Assembly (NCBI GenBank): GCA_004558145.1
Contig: SFDQ01000008.1
Location: 21,652 to 85,651 of the forward strand
DNA length: 64,000 nucleotides
Reading direction: 5' to 3'
DNA from: Oscillospiraceae bacterium
GTDB taxonomy: Bacteria > Bacillota_A > Clostridia > Oscillospirales > Ruminococcaceae
Below are positions 29,134 through 36,600 of this stretch, in pieces. The notes below the pieces were generated by a model that worked only from the letters and a program-made list of their open reading frames with translations, did not search any database and was not told where the DNA came from. How positions within the stretch are numbered: position 1 is the first letter of the stretch; the number at the start of each line of letters is the position of its first letter. The position numbers and the translations under genes were made by a program.

Positions 29134-29149
29134 TGTTCCACGTGGAACA
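29134..29149. promoter_or_regulatory. parS site 4
   Basis: Perfect TGTTCCACGTGGAACA, 46 bp from site 3. Confidence 0.97.
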
Positions 29150-29205
29150 TTTTAAGCAAAATCCGCTCTGCGCCGCCGAGGAACAGCCACTATATATAGA
29201 AAAAG

Positions 29206-29228
29206 GCCCCGCAAATAGGGGCTTTTTT
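29206..29228 (+). terminator. Terminator-like hairpin before the parA promoter
   Basis: GCCCC (29206-29210) / GGGGC (29218-29222) followed by TTTTTT. No rightward gene precedes it for 1.6 kb, so it either insulates parA or ends an unrecognised transcript. Confidence 0.65.
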
Positions 29229-29252
29229 GGGCGGACCACAAGATATTGCCCG

Positions 29253-29281
29253 TTTCAAAAGAGGCCGGGCTGTGCTATAAT
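29253..29281 (+). promoter_or_regulatory. parA promoter
   Basis: TTTCAA (29253-29258), 17 bases, TATAAT (29276-29281) with TGC before it. The leader to the GTG start is about 70 bases. Confidence 0.65.
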
Positions 29282-29356
29282 AACAAGCACAGCCCGTTTT
29301 TTCGGGGCCGGCGCGTCTGCCGGCACATCAGCACACAGAACAAGAGGAGAACAAAC

Positions 29357-30118
29357 GTGGGCAAGATCATTGCGGTTGCGAACCAAAAGGGCGGCGTGGG
29401 CAAAAGCACCACGGCGGTCAATCTGGCGGCCTGTGTGGCCGCCCAGGACAAAAAAGTCCTCATTGTGGACCTGGACCCCCAGGGCAACACCACCAGCGGC
29501 TTCGGCGTCTCCAAGAAAAATGTGGAGGCCAGCGTCTACGAGCTGCTCATCGGGGAGGCCAAGGCCGCCGACGCCATTCTTCCCACCCAGTTCAAGGTGG
29601 ACATCATCCCCTCCAACATCCAGCTGTCCGGCGCGGTGGTGGAGCTTGTGAATATGCCCAAGCGTGAGAGCCGCCTGCGGCAGGCGCTGGCCCAGGTGGC
29701 CGGCAATTACGACTTCATCTTCATCGACTGCCCGCCCAGCCTGGACCTGCTCACCCTCAACGGCCTGTGCGCCTGCGACTCGGTGCTCATCCCCATCCAG
29801 TGCGAGTTCTACGCCCTGGAGGGCCTGTCCGAGCTGATGAGCACCCTCAAGACCGTGCGCAAGATGTACAACCACTACCTTGAGATCGAGGGCGTGGTGT
29901 TCACCATGTACGCCGGCCGCCTGAACCTCACCCTGCAGGTGGTGGAGCAGGTGAAAAAGTTCTTCGGGGACAAGGTCTACAAGACCACCGTGCCCCGGAA
30001 CGTGCGGCTCTCCGAAGCGCCCAGCTTCGGCATGCCCATCAATTACTACGACCCGGTGAGCAAGGGCTGCGAGGCCTACATGGAAATGGCCAAGGAGTTC
30101 CTTGCAAACAACCGGTAA
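29357..30118 (+). CDS. parA: Chromosome partition ATPase ParA (Soj)
   Basis: 253 residues from GTG 29357, chosen because AGAGGAGA lies just upstream and the protein then opens VGKIIAVANQKGGVGKSTTA, the standard start of Soj. The deviant Walker A is KGGVGKSTT, and the Walker A' and B regions are DLDPQGN and FIDCPPSLDLL. It is a dimeric ATPase that positions ParB-parS complexes and modulates DnaA activity. parB follows 15 bases later. Upstream frames through the promoter are not real. Confidence 0.96.
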   Translation: MGKIIAVANQKGGVGKSTTAVNLAACVAAQDKKVLIVDLDPQGNTTSGFGVSKKNVEASVYELLIGEAKAADAILPTQFKVDIIPSNIQLSGAVVELVNMPKRESRLRQALAQVAGNYDFIFIDCPPSLDLLTLNGLCACDSVLIPIQCEFYALEGLSELMSTLKTVRKMYNHYLEIEGVVFTMYAGRLNLTLQVVEQVKKFFGDKVYKTTVPRNVRLSEAPSFGMPINYYDPVSKGCEAYMEMAKEFLANNR

Positions 30119-30133
30119 AAAGGGGGAAAAAGG

Positions 30134-31003
30134 ATGGCAGTGAAAAAAGGAGGCCTCGGCCGCGGGCTGGAAAGCCTCTTCGAGGACGCCGCCCGGGACG
30201 TGGGCGGCCCGGTGAGCACCCTGCCCCTGCGGGAAATTGAGCCGGACAAGGACCAGCCCCGCAAGGACTTCGACGAGCAGGCCCTCTCCGAACTGGCGGA
30301 CAGCATCGCCCGCCACGGCCTTTTGCAGCCCATCGCGGTGCGTGCGGCGGCCGGCGGAGCCTACAAAATCATCGCCGGCGAGCGCCGCTGGCGGGCAGCG
30401 CGCCTCGCGGGCCTTTCCGAGGTGCCGGTGGTCATCAAGGACGTGACCGACGCCGAGGCCATGGAGCTGGCCCTCATCGAGAACCTCCAGCGGGAAGACC
30501 TGGACCCGGTGGAGGAGGCCATGGGCTACCGCCAGCTGATGGAGCGGTGCGAGCTGACCCAGGAGCAGACGGCTCAGAAAATCGGCAAGAGCCGCAGCGC
30601 GATCGCCAACAGTCTGCGCCTGTTGAACCTGCCCGACGACGTGCTGGCCTTTTTGAAGGAGGGCAAGCTCTCCACCGGCCACGCAAAGGTGCTGCTGGGC
30701 CTGCCGGACGCGGCGCTGCAAACAAAGGCCGCCGAGGCGGTGGTGGGCCAGAACCTGAACGTGCGCCAGACCGAAGCCCTGTGCAAAAAACTGGTAAAGC
30801 CGGAAAAACCGCCCAAACCCCAGCCCCTGCGCCCCGCGCTGGCAGGGGAAGTGGAGTACGCTTTGCGGGAAGTGCTGGGCAGCGAGGTCAAGGTGGACTA
30901 CAAAAACGGCCAGGGCAGCCTGACGGTGCATTTTTACTCGGACGAGCAGCTTTCCGCCTTCGCGAACCTGCTGGGCGGCTACAATAAGGAAGAAAACAAG
31001 TAA
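30134..31003 (+). CDS. parB: Chromosome partition protein ParB (Spo0J)
   Basis: 289 residues. It opens MAVKKGGLGRGLESLFED, the conserved ParA-interacting N terminus. The ParB N domain has LLQPIAVRA and IIAGERRWRAARLAGL (CTPase motif). ENLQREDLDPVEEAMGY follows, and the HTH is LTQEQTAQKIGKSRSAIANSLRLL. It loads on the four parS sites nearby and spreads as a CTP-dependent clamp. The C-terminal dimer domain is present. It is in an operon with parA, and serS starts 16 bases later. Confidence 0.96.
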   Translation: MAVKKGGLGRGLESLFEDAARDVGGPVSTLPLREIEPDKDQPRKDFDEQALSELADSIARHGLLQPIAVRAAAGGAYKIIAGERRWRAARLAGLSEVPVVIKDVTDAEAMELALIENLQREDLDPVEEAMGYRQLMERCELTQEQTAQKIGKSRSAIANSLRLLNLPDDVLAFLKEGKLSTGHAKVLLGLPDAALQTKAAEAVVGQNLNVRQTEALCKKLVKPEKPPKPQPLRPALAGEVEYALREVLGSEVKVDYKNGQGSLTVHFYSDEQLSAFANLLGGYNKEENK

Positions 31004-31018
31004 AAGGGGAGTATCGAC

Positions 31019-32326
31019 ATGCTGGACATTCGATTTGTGCGGGAAAATCCCGACGCAGTGAAGGAGAACATCAAGAAGAAATTCCAGGAGGCCAAGCTGC
31101 CTCTGGTGGACAAGGTCATCGAGCTGGACGCGAAGAACCGCGCTGTGATGACCGAGGCCAACGCCCTGCGCGCCGAGCGCAACACCCTCTCCAAGCAGGT
31201 GGGCATGCTGATGGGCCAGGCCAAGAAGGACCCATCCAAGCTGGCGGAGGCCGAGGCCGCCAAGGCCAAGGTGACCGCCCAGGCCCAGCGTCTGGCCGAG
31301 CTGGAGGCCGAGGAGGAGAAGCTGGAGGGCGAAATTCGCGACATCATGCTGGTCATCCCCAACATGATCGACCCCTCCGTGCCCATCGGCCCGGACGACA
31401 GCTGCAACGTGGAAGTGCAGCGCTTCGGCGAGCCCGTGGTGCCGGAGTTTGACATTCCCTACCACACCGAAATCATGGAGAGCTTCGGCGGCATCGACCT
31501 GGACAGCGCCCGCCGCGTGGCCGGCAACGGCTTCTACTACCTGCTGGGCGACATCGCCCGCCTGCACGAGGCGGTGCTGGCCTACGCCCGCGACTTCATG
31601 ATCGGCAAGGGCTTCACCTACGTCATCCCGCCCTTCATGATGCACGGCGCGGTGGTGCAGGGCGTCATGAGCTTCCCCGAGATGGACGCCATGATGTACA
31701 AAATTGAGGGCGAGGACCTCTACCTCATCGGCACCAGCGAGCACACCATGATCGGCCGCTTCGTGGACCAGATCATCCCCGAGGCCAAGCTGCCCCTGAC
31801 CCTCACCAGCTACAGCCCCTGCTTCCGCAAGGAGAAGGGCGCCCACGGCCTGGAGGAGCGTGGCGTTTACCGCATCCACCAGTTTGAGAAGCAGGAGATG
31901 ATCGTGCTCTGCAAGCCGGAGGAGAGCATGGACTGGTACGAGAAGATGTGGCGTTACAGCGTGGAGCTGTTCCGCAGCCTGGACATCCCCGTGCGCCAGC
32001 TGGAGTGCTGCTCGGGCGATTTGGCCGACCTGAAGGTGAAGAGCTGCGACATCGAGGCCTGGAGCCCCCGCCAGAAGAAGTACTTCGAGGTGTGCAGCTG
32101 CTCCAACCTGGGCGAGGCCCAGAGCCGCCGGCTGAAGATCCGCGTGAAGGGCGAGGACGGCCGCAACTATCTGCCTCACACCCTGAACAACACCTGCGTG
32201 GCGCCTCCGCGGATGCTCATCGCCTTCCTGGAGAACAACCTCCAGGCGGACGGCACCGTGAAGATCCCCGAGGTCCTGCGCCCCTACATGGGCGGCAAGG
32301 AGCTGCTGGTGCCCGAAGCAAAATAA
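31019..32326 (+). CDS. serS: Seryl-tRNA synthetase
   Basis: A 435-residue class II synthetase. The N-terminal tRNA-binding coiled coil spans ~30-105 (TEANALRAERNTLSKQVGML and on). The catalytic core has TSEHTMIGRFVDQ, motif 2 in SYSPCFRKEKGAHG...GVYRIHQFEKQEM, and motif 3 in NNTCVAPPRMLIAFLENN. It charges tRNA-Ser. No T-box lies in the 16-base gap from parB, so it is probably expressed with parAB, an arrangement also seen in relatives. A strong terminator follows. Confidence 0.97.
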   Translation: MLDIRFVRENPDAVKENIKKKFQEAKLPLVDKVIELDAKNRAVMTEANALRAERNTLSKQVGMLMGQAKKDPSKLAEAEAAKAKVTAQAQRLAELEAEEEKLEGEIRDIMLVIPNMIDPSVPIGPDDSCNVEVQRFGEPVVPEFDIPYHTEIMESFGGIDLDSARRVAGNGFYYLLGDIARLHEAVLAYARDFMIGKGFTYVIPPFMMHGAVVQGVMSFPEMDAMMYKIEGEDLYLIGTSEHTMIGRFVDQIIPEAKLPLTLTSYSPCFRKEKGAHGLEERGVYRIHQFEKQEMIVLCKPEESMDWYEKMWRYSVELFRSLDIPVRQLECCSGDLADLKVKSCDIEAWSPRQKKYFEVCSCSNLGEAQSRRLKIRVKGEDGRNYLPHTLNNTCVAPPRMLIAFLENNLQADGTVKIPEVLRPYMGGKELLVPEAK

Positions 32327-32340
32327 AAAAAGTGCGCAGC

Positions 32341-32379
32341 ACGGCGGCGGCGGGAAAATCCCGCCGCCGCCGTCTTTTT
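32341..32379 (+). terminator. Intrinsic terminator after serS
   Basis: Fifteen-pair GC stem centred on the loop AAA at 32356-32358, followed by TCTTTTT. Confidence 0.93.
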
Positions 32380-32393
32380 CCAACAAAAAAGTA

Positions 32394-32422
32394 TTGACAA
32401 GCCCCCCATCATTCAGTATAAT
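32394..32422 (+). promoter_or_regulatory. tRNA operon promoter
   Basis: Perfect consensus TTGACA (32394-32399), 17 bases, TATAAT (32417-32422), 36 bases before tRNA-Met. Confidence 0.92.
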
Positions 32423-32457
32423 ATAAAAGCGCCTTTCAGAAGGGCGTAGCTGAATAT

Positions 32458-32534
32458 GGCGGTATAGCTCAGTTGGCTAGAGCATTCGGTTCATACCCGA
32501 AGTGTCACCGGTTCGAATCCAGTTACCGCTACCA
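32458..32534 (+). tRNA. tRNA-Met (CAT), elongator
   Basis: 77 nt with encoded CCA. The acceptor stem is GGCGGTA / TACCGCT with a terminal G-T pair. The D arm is AGCTCAGTTGGCTAGAGC, the anticodon loop is TTCATAC in a TTCGG/CCGAA-type stem, and the T loop is TTCGAAT. The 1-72 pair and loop sequence match elongator Met rather than initiator or tRNA-Ile2. Confidence 0.95.
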
Positions 32535-32537
32535 GAT

Positions 32538-32615
32538 ACAAGGTTTAGCTACGATACATGGGGGTCGCCCGCAGTAGTGGACGATGTGTTGCTTGCTGTC
32601 GTAGCTAAGCCTTGT
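32538..32615 (+). other. Long hairpin in the tRNA-Met to tRNA-Glu spacer
   Basis: The arms ACAAGGTTTAGCTACGA (32538-32554) and TCGTAGCTAAGCCTTGT (32599-32615) form 17 pairs with one G-T. Inner ACAT/ATGT pairing can extend the structure. It fills nearly the whole 88-nt spacer. Confidence 0.85.
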
Positions 32616-32622
32616 ATAATAT

Positions 32623-32697
32623 GGCCCGTTGGTCAAGCGGTCAAGACATCGCCCTTTCACGGCGGTAACCCGGGTTCGATTCCCGGACGGGTCACCA
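32623..32697 (+). tRNA. tRNA-Glu (TTC)
   Basis: 75 nt with encoded CCA. The acceptor stem is GGCCCGT / ACGGGTC, the anticodon loop CTTTCAC lies in a TCGCC/GGCGG-type stem, and the T arm is CCCGGGTTCGATTCCCGG. It is co-transcribed with tRNA-Met. Confidence 0.96.
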
Positions 32698-32737
32698 GAA
32701 AGCCGGCAGACGCAAAAGCGTCTGCCGGCTTTCCCTT
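32698..32737 (+). terminator. Terminator of the tRNA operon
   Basis: Sixteen-pair stem GAAAGCCGGCAGACGC / GCGTCTGCCGGCTTTC with loop AAAA, followed by CCTTTG (a weak T-run). Confidence 0.8.
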
Positions 32738-32793
32738 TGACTCAGAAGAGGGAAAAGCATCGCAGAGGCGGGCTTGTTGCTTTATATAGAATT

Positions 32794-32835
32794 AAAAATG
32801 CGACTTGGAGTAAAATAAACCAAGTCGCATTTTTT
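32794..32835. terminator. Bidirectional terminator-like hairpin at the edge of the low-GC insert
   Basis: AAAAATGCGACTTGG / CCAAGTCGCATTTTT with a T-run on each side. The 145 bases from here to 32980 hold no gene that I can support. Confidence 0.75.
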
Positions 32836-32980
32836 CAATTGTGGCGTGTCGTAAAAGATATTCCCCATAAAAGACCCTGGCATTTTAGGAGCGATACTTT
32901 TGTTGCACATTTCTCTACGCCAGTGGAGGCTATGATTTTATTGAACTGCCCTCAAACATATCTGCCCAGGCTGATATGCC

Positions 32981-33448
32981 CTAAAAATTATATACCATCT
33001 CTACCATCGTGCATGTGCTGCCAAGCACACACTTATCATATCGATCCACTTCAACAAATCCCGCTTTCTGATAGCAATGCATTGCCCGTTTATTGAAATC
33101 TCTTACCTCCAGATAAAGTTGTTTTATGTTCACCTTTTTTGCGTAGGCCAGGATCTGCTCCATTATGACGGTGCCTTTTCCTGTTCCACAAAGTGTTGGC
33201 AGAAGCCCAAGTCCAAGAAAGTATTTTCCGCCGGGAGAATTTTCAAACAGCCTGAAATAGGCCACAACCTTATCTGCATAACAGATACTTCGAAATTCCT
33301 GCTTTCGTCTTTCCGGAAGGGTGATCGCCCATTTGTTTTCTGCCATTATATTCCAGGCTGGATAATTGTACACATCATAAGGAGAAGGATACCTCCATTC
33401 CGAGATTTCTTTTGCCTGTTGCAGATTCATGATTTCTACATGATACAT
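32981..33448 (-). CDS. GNAT-family N-acetyltransferase
   Basis: 155 residues from the ATG at 33446-33448 (GAGG 6 bases upstream), starting MYHVEIMNLQQAKEISEW. The acetyl-CoA-binding region is GLGLLPTLCGTGKGTVIMEQ (pattern Q/R-x-x-G-x-G/A, here CGTGKG), followed by LYLEVRDFNKRAMHCYQKAGF, the usual motif B. The WRYP...NYPAW segment near the N terminus resembles GNATs related to RimI/YopX-type drug or metabolite acetylases. The substrate is unknown. It lies 122 bases downstream of the MerR-type gene on the same strand, so the pair may be a drug-response operon. Codon use is AT-rich, unlike the neighbours. Confidence 0.85.
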   Translation of the reverse strand: MYHVEIMNLQQAKEISEWRYPSPYDVYNYPAWNIMAENKWAITLPERRKQEFRSICYADKVVAYFRLFENSPGGKYFLGLGLLPTLCGTGKGTVIMEQILAYAKKVNIKQLYLEVRDFNKRAMHCYQKAGFVEVDRYDKCVLGSTCTMVEMVYNF

Positions 33449-33570
33449 ATCGACCTCACCACAACTTTCCACTGCTCAATAGAGATAACGGTTTTATTCC
33501 AAAATATGACCTCTCTGCGCCTTTTCAGAAATCAATATATCACAGTAGATGCAGAAAATCCATTTGCACA

Positions 33571-34470
33571 TCATGAAGTAGAGTTTTCTGGGTGTGCAAA
33601 AAGCCGTTGGTTGTTCTCGCTATAAAAACGGAAGGCTTTCACAATATATGCGCTGCTTCCAGCGCCGTACTTGGCATCGACGATTTTGCTGAAGTAATCA
33701 TTGGAATAAATCTGTGTCACTGTATGACAGTAATTCTCTGCATTTCCGACCTTCGCAGCGGAGTCGACTTCCAGAGCAGTTGCGACTATTTCTCTGACTA
33801 TATGCCGGACCGGTTCTGAGCCAACATCCTCTCCTTTGTGGGATGCCAACGCGAGAAATTTGTCGTCTGCTCGGCTTTCTTCCGGGATTTGAGATTGCCA
33901 ATGATCCGCAATTTCAGAGAAATGCTCCAGATTATGCTTCATGGCTTCCGTATACTTTTCAATGCTTCCAAACTGTTGGATAGCAAGCCTTGCAACGGTA
34001 CTCTCATCCTCTTGGATTTTTTGAATGAACATATCAAAATTTTCGACGCTTCCCCAGTGCTGCACAACAGCTTGAGCCTGATCGGTTTTAAACTCTTCCA
34101 GGGCGCTGATATAATCCGACAAGTCAAACTCTTTAAAACTCATACAGGCTTCTCCTCTCTCAAGATGTTCCAGGAGTTGTATAAGCTGGTCAAGCCGATC
34201 GCGCTTTAGGAGAAAAAGTTCCTTTTGCCTTTTGAATGCATTGATCCTGTCAAAATCCGGCTGTTGCAAAATTTGCTTTATTTCTTTCAACGAAAATCCC
34301 AACTCACGAAAAAACAGGATCTGCTGCAAGGTCTGCAATGCGTCATCATCATACATCCGATACCCGGCGGCGGTAAGTTCACTTGGCTTGAGCAGTCCGA
34401 TTTTGTCGTAGTATTGAAGTGTTCGTATACTGACCCCTGTAAGCTTGGCGACTTGGCTTATACTTCTCAT
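33571..34470 (-). CDS. MerR-family regulator with TipAS-like C-terminal domain
   Basis: 299 residues. The winged HTH is SISQVAKLTGVSIRTLQYYDKIGLLKPSE with RMYDDDALQTLQQILFFREL, followed by a dimerisation coiled coil (~80-110). The rest (from ~125) is a helical domain with QHWGSVENFDMFIQKIQEDE and IQQFGSIEKYTEAMKHNL, resembling the TipA antibiotic-recognition fold, which traps cationic peptide-like drugs. Its own promoter (34539-34569) has the 19-bp spacer with a central dyad that MerR proteins activate, so autoregulation is expected. It lies within the low-GC insert and is probably acquired. The drug ligand is unknown. Confidence 0.85.
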   Translation of the reverse strand: MRSISQVAKLTGVSIRTLQYYDKIGLLKPSELTAAGYRMYDDDALQTLQQILFFRELGFSLKEIKQILQQPDFDRINAFKRQKELFLLKRDRLDQLIQLLEHLERGEACMSFKEFDLSDYISALEEFKTDQAQAVVQHWGSVENFDMFIQKIQEDESTVARLAIQQFGSIEKYTEAMKHNLEHFSEIADHWQSQIPEESRADDKFLALASHKGEDVGSEPVRHIVREIVATALEVDSAAKVGNAENYCHTVTQIYSNDYFSKIVDAKYGAGSSAYIVKAFRFYSENNQRLFAHPENSTS

Positions 34471-34538
34471 TGCGTTGATCCTTTCGTTTTAGGGAAGGGT
34501 GGGACTGACCGGTCAAATCTGTTTGCTTTCCCAAGAAA

Positions 34539-34569
34539 AGAATACAGCATTACGTAACGTAGGAGTCAA
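34539..34569 (-). promoter_or_regulatory. MerR-type promoter with 19-bp spacer and operator dyad
   Basis: On the minus strand TTGACT (34564-34569) and TATTCT (34539-34544) are separated by 19 bp, too far for normal use. The spacer holds the dyad TACGT-N-ACGTA (34551-34561). This is the standard architecture for MerR/TipA activators, which twist the DNA to align the boxes. Confidence 0.88.
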
Positions 34570-34746
34570 GAGAGTGCGCATGACTTTTTACAAAAACCGG
34601 AACGTTTCTCATCCCTTGCAAATTCGCGCGCCGTCTTTCCCTTTTTCCAAAGGCAAAAAAGCGCTGCCGCAACCGCCGGTTGACATACAGTTGGTCGACT
34701 TCAAAGGGATTTTCCGCTACAATAAGACCACACGGAGGTGATGGCA

Positions 34747-35382
34747 GTGACTTTGGGCGAACGCATCAAAGACAGGCGGGAGAAACTGAAACTGTCCCAG
34801 GGATATGTGGCGGAGCAGATCGGCGTGAGCCGGCAGGCCGTGTCAAAATGGGAAACGGGTCAGTCGGAGCCGACCGCAGAAAACCTCGTCCGGCTGGCGG
34901 AGGTGTTTGAAACAAGTCTGGCGGAACTTGTGGGCGCGGGCAAAAACGATGGGAGAGAGACGGACGCGCAAAACGCCCCGGCCCCCAAAAAGCCCAACCT
35001 CATCCTCCGGGCCAATCTGATAAAAATGGCCATCACCGCGCAGGTGGCGTTTCTGTTCAACAGCACCTCGGTGATGTGGCAGCTCCGGCAGCCCGGTTTG
35101 GAAAACGAAGCGCTCTACCGGGGAGAGCTGGCGGTCTCCCTCGTGCTGCTTCTGTGCAGCTCGGTATGGATGGCTTCCAACCACCGCTGGGAAGCGGACA
35201 TGGCCCGGCGCAGAAGAAACACGCGCATCGAGCTGGGCTATTGCTGCGCGCAGCTTTTCGCCGCCTTTTTGACCGTCCGTTTCGGGCTGGGCCTTGTGGG
35301 CGCTGTGCTGATGATCGCTGCCGCCTGCGTCTATGTGCTGTACGTCAATCCACGGTTCATGGGTCGCAAGCTCACAAAGTGA
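34747..35382 (+). CDS. XRE-family regulator with C-terminal membrane domain
   Basis: 211 residues. The start GTG at 34747 is preferred because GGAGG (34734-34738) lies 8 bases upstream and the protein then begins TLGERIKDRREKLKLSQ, the normal opening. An ATG at 34741 overlaps the Shine-Dalgarno region. The HTH covers residues 5-60 (YVAEQIGVSRQAVSKWETGQ). After an Ala/Pro linker there are about four hydrophobic segments (VAFLFNSTSVMW, LAVSLVLLLCSSVWMAS, YCCAQLFAAFLTV, GAVLMIAAACVYVLYV). Membrane-tethered XRE proteins of this kind are common in Clostridia, and their targets are unknown. It follows the low-GC insert. Confidence 0.85.
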   Translation: MTLGERIKDRREKLKLSQGYVAEQIGVSRQAVSKWETGQSEPTAENLVRLAEVFETSLAELVGAGKNDGRETDAQNAPAPKKPNLILRANLIKMAITAQVAFLFNSTSVMWQLRQPGLENEALYRGELAVSLVLLLCSSVWMASNHRWEADMARRRRNTRIELGYCCAQLFAAFLTVRFGLGLVGAVLMIAAACVYVLYVNPRFMGRKLTK

Positions 35383-35410
35383 GACGGCCCGCAGGGCTGT
35401 GACGAAGAAA

Positions 35411-35440
35411 AAGCTCCGGGCACTTGCCCGGAGCTTTTTT
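35411..35440 (+). terminator. Intrinsic terminator after the XRE gene
   Basis: AAGCTCCGGGC / GCCCGGAGCTT then TTTT. The next ~160 bases hold no gene I can support, apart from a short stretch resembling the 3' end of the gene at 36206. Confidence 0.88.
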
Positions 35441-35602
35441 CCTGTTCAGAGAAACACCACCCGCCCCACGCGGCCCTTCTTCCCGCAGACGAAGCACCGC
35501 AGGCAGGGCGGAATGCCTGCAAAAAGCGCGGAGCCCGCCGCCCGCCGTTCCTCTCCGCCACAGGCGGTGCGCTTTTTTCGGACGGGGCAGTTCCCAGAGC
35601 GT

Positions 35603-36037
35603 TCAGCAGCCTTTGTACTTTTCCAAAAAGGCGACAACGTTCATTTCCCGGACGTCCTTCAAAATTTCGTCGTCGTCGAACCACCAGGAGTCGCCCAGAT
35701 ATTTTTTGCTGCCCATGTATGCCCAGCGGGCCTCTTCCGCCTCCACCCACACGGGGCAGACGTCGCAGTGATAGAGATAGATGTTCTGGTCGATGACCAG
35801 CCCGCTTGTCTCGCTGAGCTGATACATTCTGGCGAAGAGTGCGGAGGGCTGCCCCGCGGTGAAGCGGCGGAATTCCTCAAGGAGGGCGGCGAAGGGAACG
35901 GTCTCGTTCACCGCATCCTTGAGCAGCGCGTCCGCCGTTTCGGGGCAGGAGATATGGATGGAGGACCCACAGCCCATGAGGGAAACGCGGGAATTCAAGG
36001 CGAGGACAGGGTCTTTTCGTATGACGATCTGCCGCAT
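35603..36037 (-). CDS. Hypothetical soluble protein
   Basis: 144 residues from the ATG at 36035-36037, with AAGGAG 7-8 bases upstream; a frame from 36091 would start inside the promoter region. The sequence is MRQIVIRKDPVLALNSRVSL, then GCGSSIHISCPETADALLKD, YHCDVCPVWVEAEEARWAYM and SWWFDDDEI. Cys residues (GCG, SCP, CDVCP) could bind metal, but no family was recognised and there are no signal or membrane segments. It has its own promoter, TTGATA-17-TACAGT at 36080-36108. Confidence 0.65.
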   Translation of the reverse strand: MRQIVIRKDPVLALNSRVSLMGCGSSIHISCPETADALLKDAVNETVPFAALLEEFRRFTAGQPSALFARMYQLSETSGLVIDQNIYLYHCDVCPVWVEAEEARWAYMGSKKYLGDSWWFDDDEILKDVREMNVVAFLEKYKGC

Positions 36038-36079
36038 GGCGCGCTCCTTCCCGGTCTGCAAAACGTTTGAACCGTCTTC

Positions 36080-36108
36080 ACTGTACCACACATCGCTCCC
36101 GGTATCAA
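36080..36108 (-). promoter_or_regulatory. Promoter for the gene at 35603
   Basis: On the minus strand TTGATA (36103-36108), 17 bases, TACAGT (36080-36085) with TGG before it (extended -10). Confidence 0.7.
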
Positions 36109-36205
36109 TAGGCCGGCTCTGTGACCGGGCCGCGCCCGAAGGGGGGAAGGCGGCAGGACGGTGCGGAGAGTTCCGGGCAAACGCCCGGAACTCTTTTTGT
36201 CCGCT

Positions 36206-36583
36206 TTAGTGAAACACCACCCGCCGCACATGGCCGGGCAGGCCGGCCAGCACCGTGCGGGGGGAGAAGACCACCTGCTTGAGCCACACGCCGTCGCAGG
36301 AGAGCACCAGCAGCAGATGCAGCCGGTCTTTGGAGGGGAGGGCGGCGGCCCGGGCGGGCAGGCTCACTTCCATCTGGAAGGAACTGCCCCGCACCAGTTC
36401 CCGCCGGAAGGCGAAGCACAGGGCGGTGAGGGGATGATGGAGCACCCGGCAGCGGGCCAGCCACCGCCATGCGGCGTAGATGACCGTGTCGGAGGGGAGG
36501 TCCGGGCCGCCGGGGGCGACCGCGGTCTTTTCGGTGGTGTACACCGCGCAGGGAATGCCGTCGTATTCGATCATTCGGGTCAT
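36206..36583 (-). CDS. Hypothetical protein with structured leader
   Basis: 125 residues: MTRMIEYDGIPCAVYTTEK, a mid region IYAAWRWLARCRVLHHPLTA, then LLLVLSCDGVWLKQVVFSPR and a C-terminal GHVRRVVFH. It is probably a compact beta-rich cytoplasmic protein. No family was recognised. AAAGGAG lies 7 bases before the ATG. The leader between the promoter (36696-36725) and the start contains a 74-bp nested palindrome. A second ATG three codons later is possible. Confidence 0.55.
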   Translation of the reverse strand: MTRMIEYDGIPCAVYTTEKTAVAPGGPDLPSDTVIYAAWRWLARCRVLHHPLTALCFAFRRELVRGSSFQMEVSLPARAAALPSKDRLHLLLVLSCDGVWLKQVVFSPRTVLAGLPGHVRRVVFH

Positions 36584-36600
36584 AAGCGTCTCCTTTCGCT

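Larger units (their letters stand above)
32740..34650. other. Low-GC insert next to tRNA-Glu
   Basis: By eye the GC content drops to around 40-45% for about 1.9 kb, against well over 60% on both sides. The stretch holds only the acetyltransferase and the MerR-type gene, and codon use there favours A/T third positions (AAA, GAA, TTT). No integrase or repeated tRNA end was found. Boundaries are approximate. Confidence 0.75.

Noticed and set aside
29206..29228. Hairpin before parA as a riboswitch
   Set aside because: It is a short five-pair stem with a T-run located upstream of the parA promoter, so it cannot be in the parA leader.
31003..31019. T-box leader for serS
   Set aside because: The gap from parB to serS is only 16 bases, and no T-box sequence is present.
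32615..32620. TATAAT directly before tRNA-Glu as its own promoter
   Set aside because: Only two bases separate it from the mature tRNA 5' end, so transcription would start inside the tRNA; the word is part of the hairpin arm region.
32629..33096. Rightward open frame across the tRNA-Glu and its downstream region
   Set aside because: It begins inside the tRNA, crosses two hairpins and runs antisense to the acetyltransferase; no ribosome-binding site.
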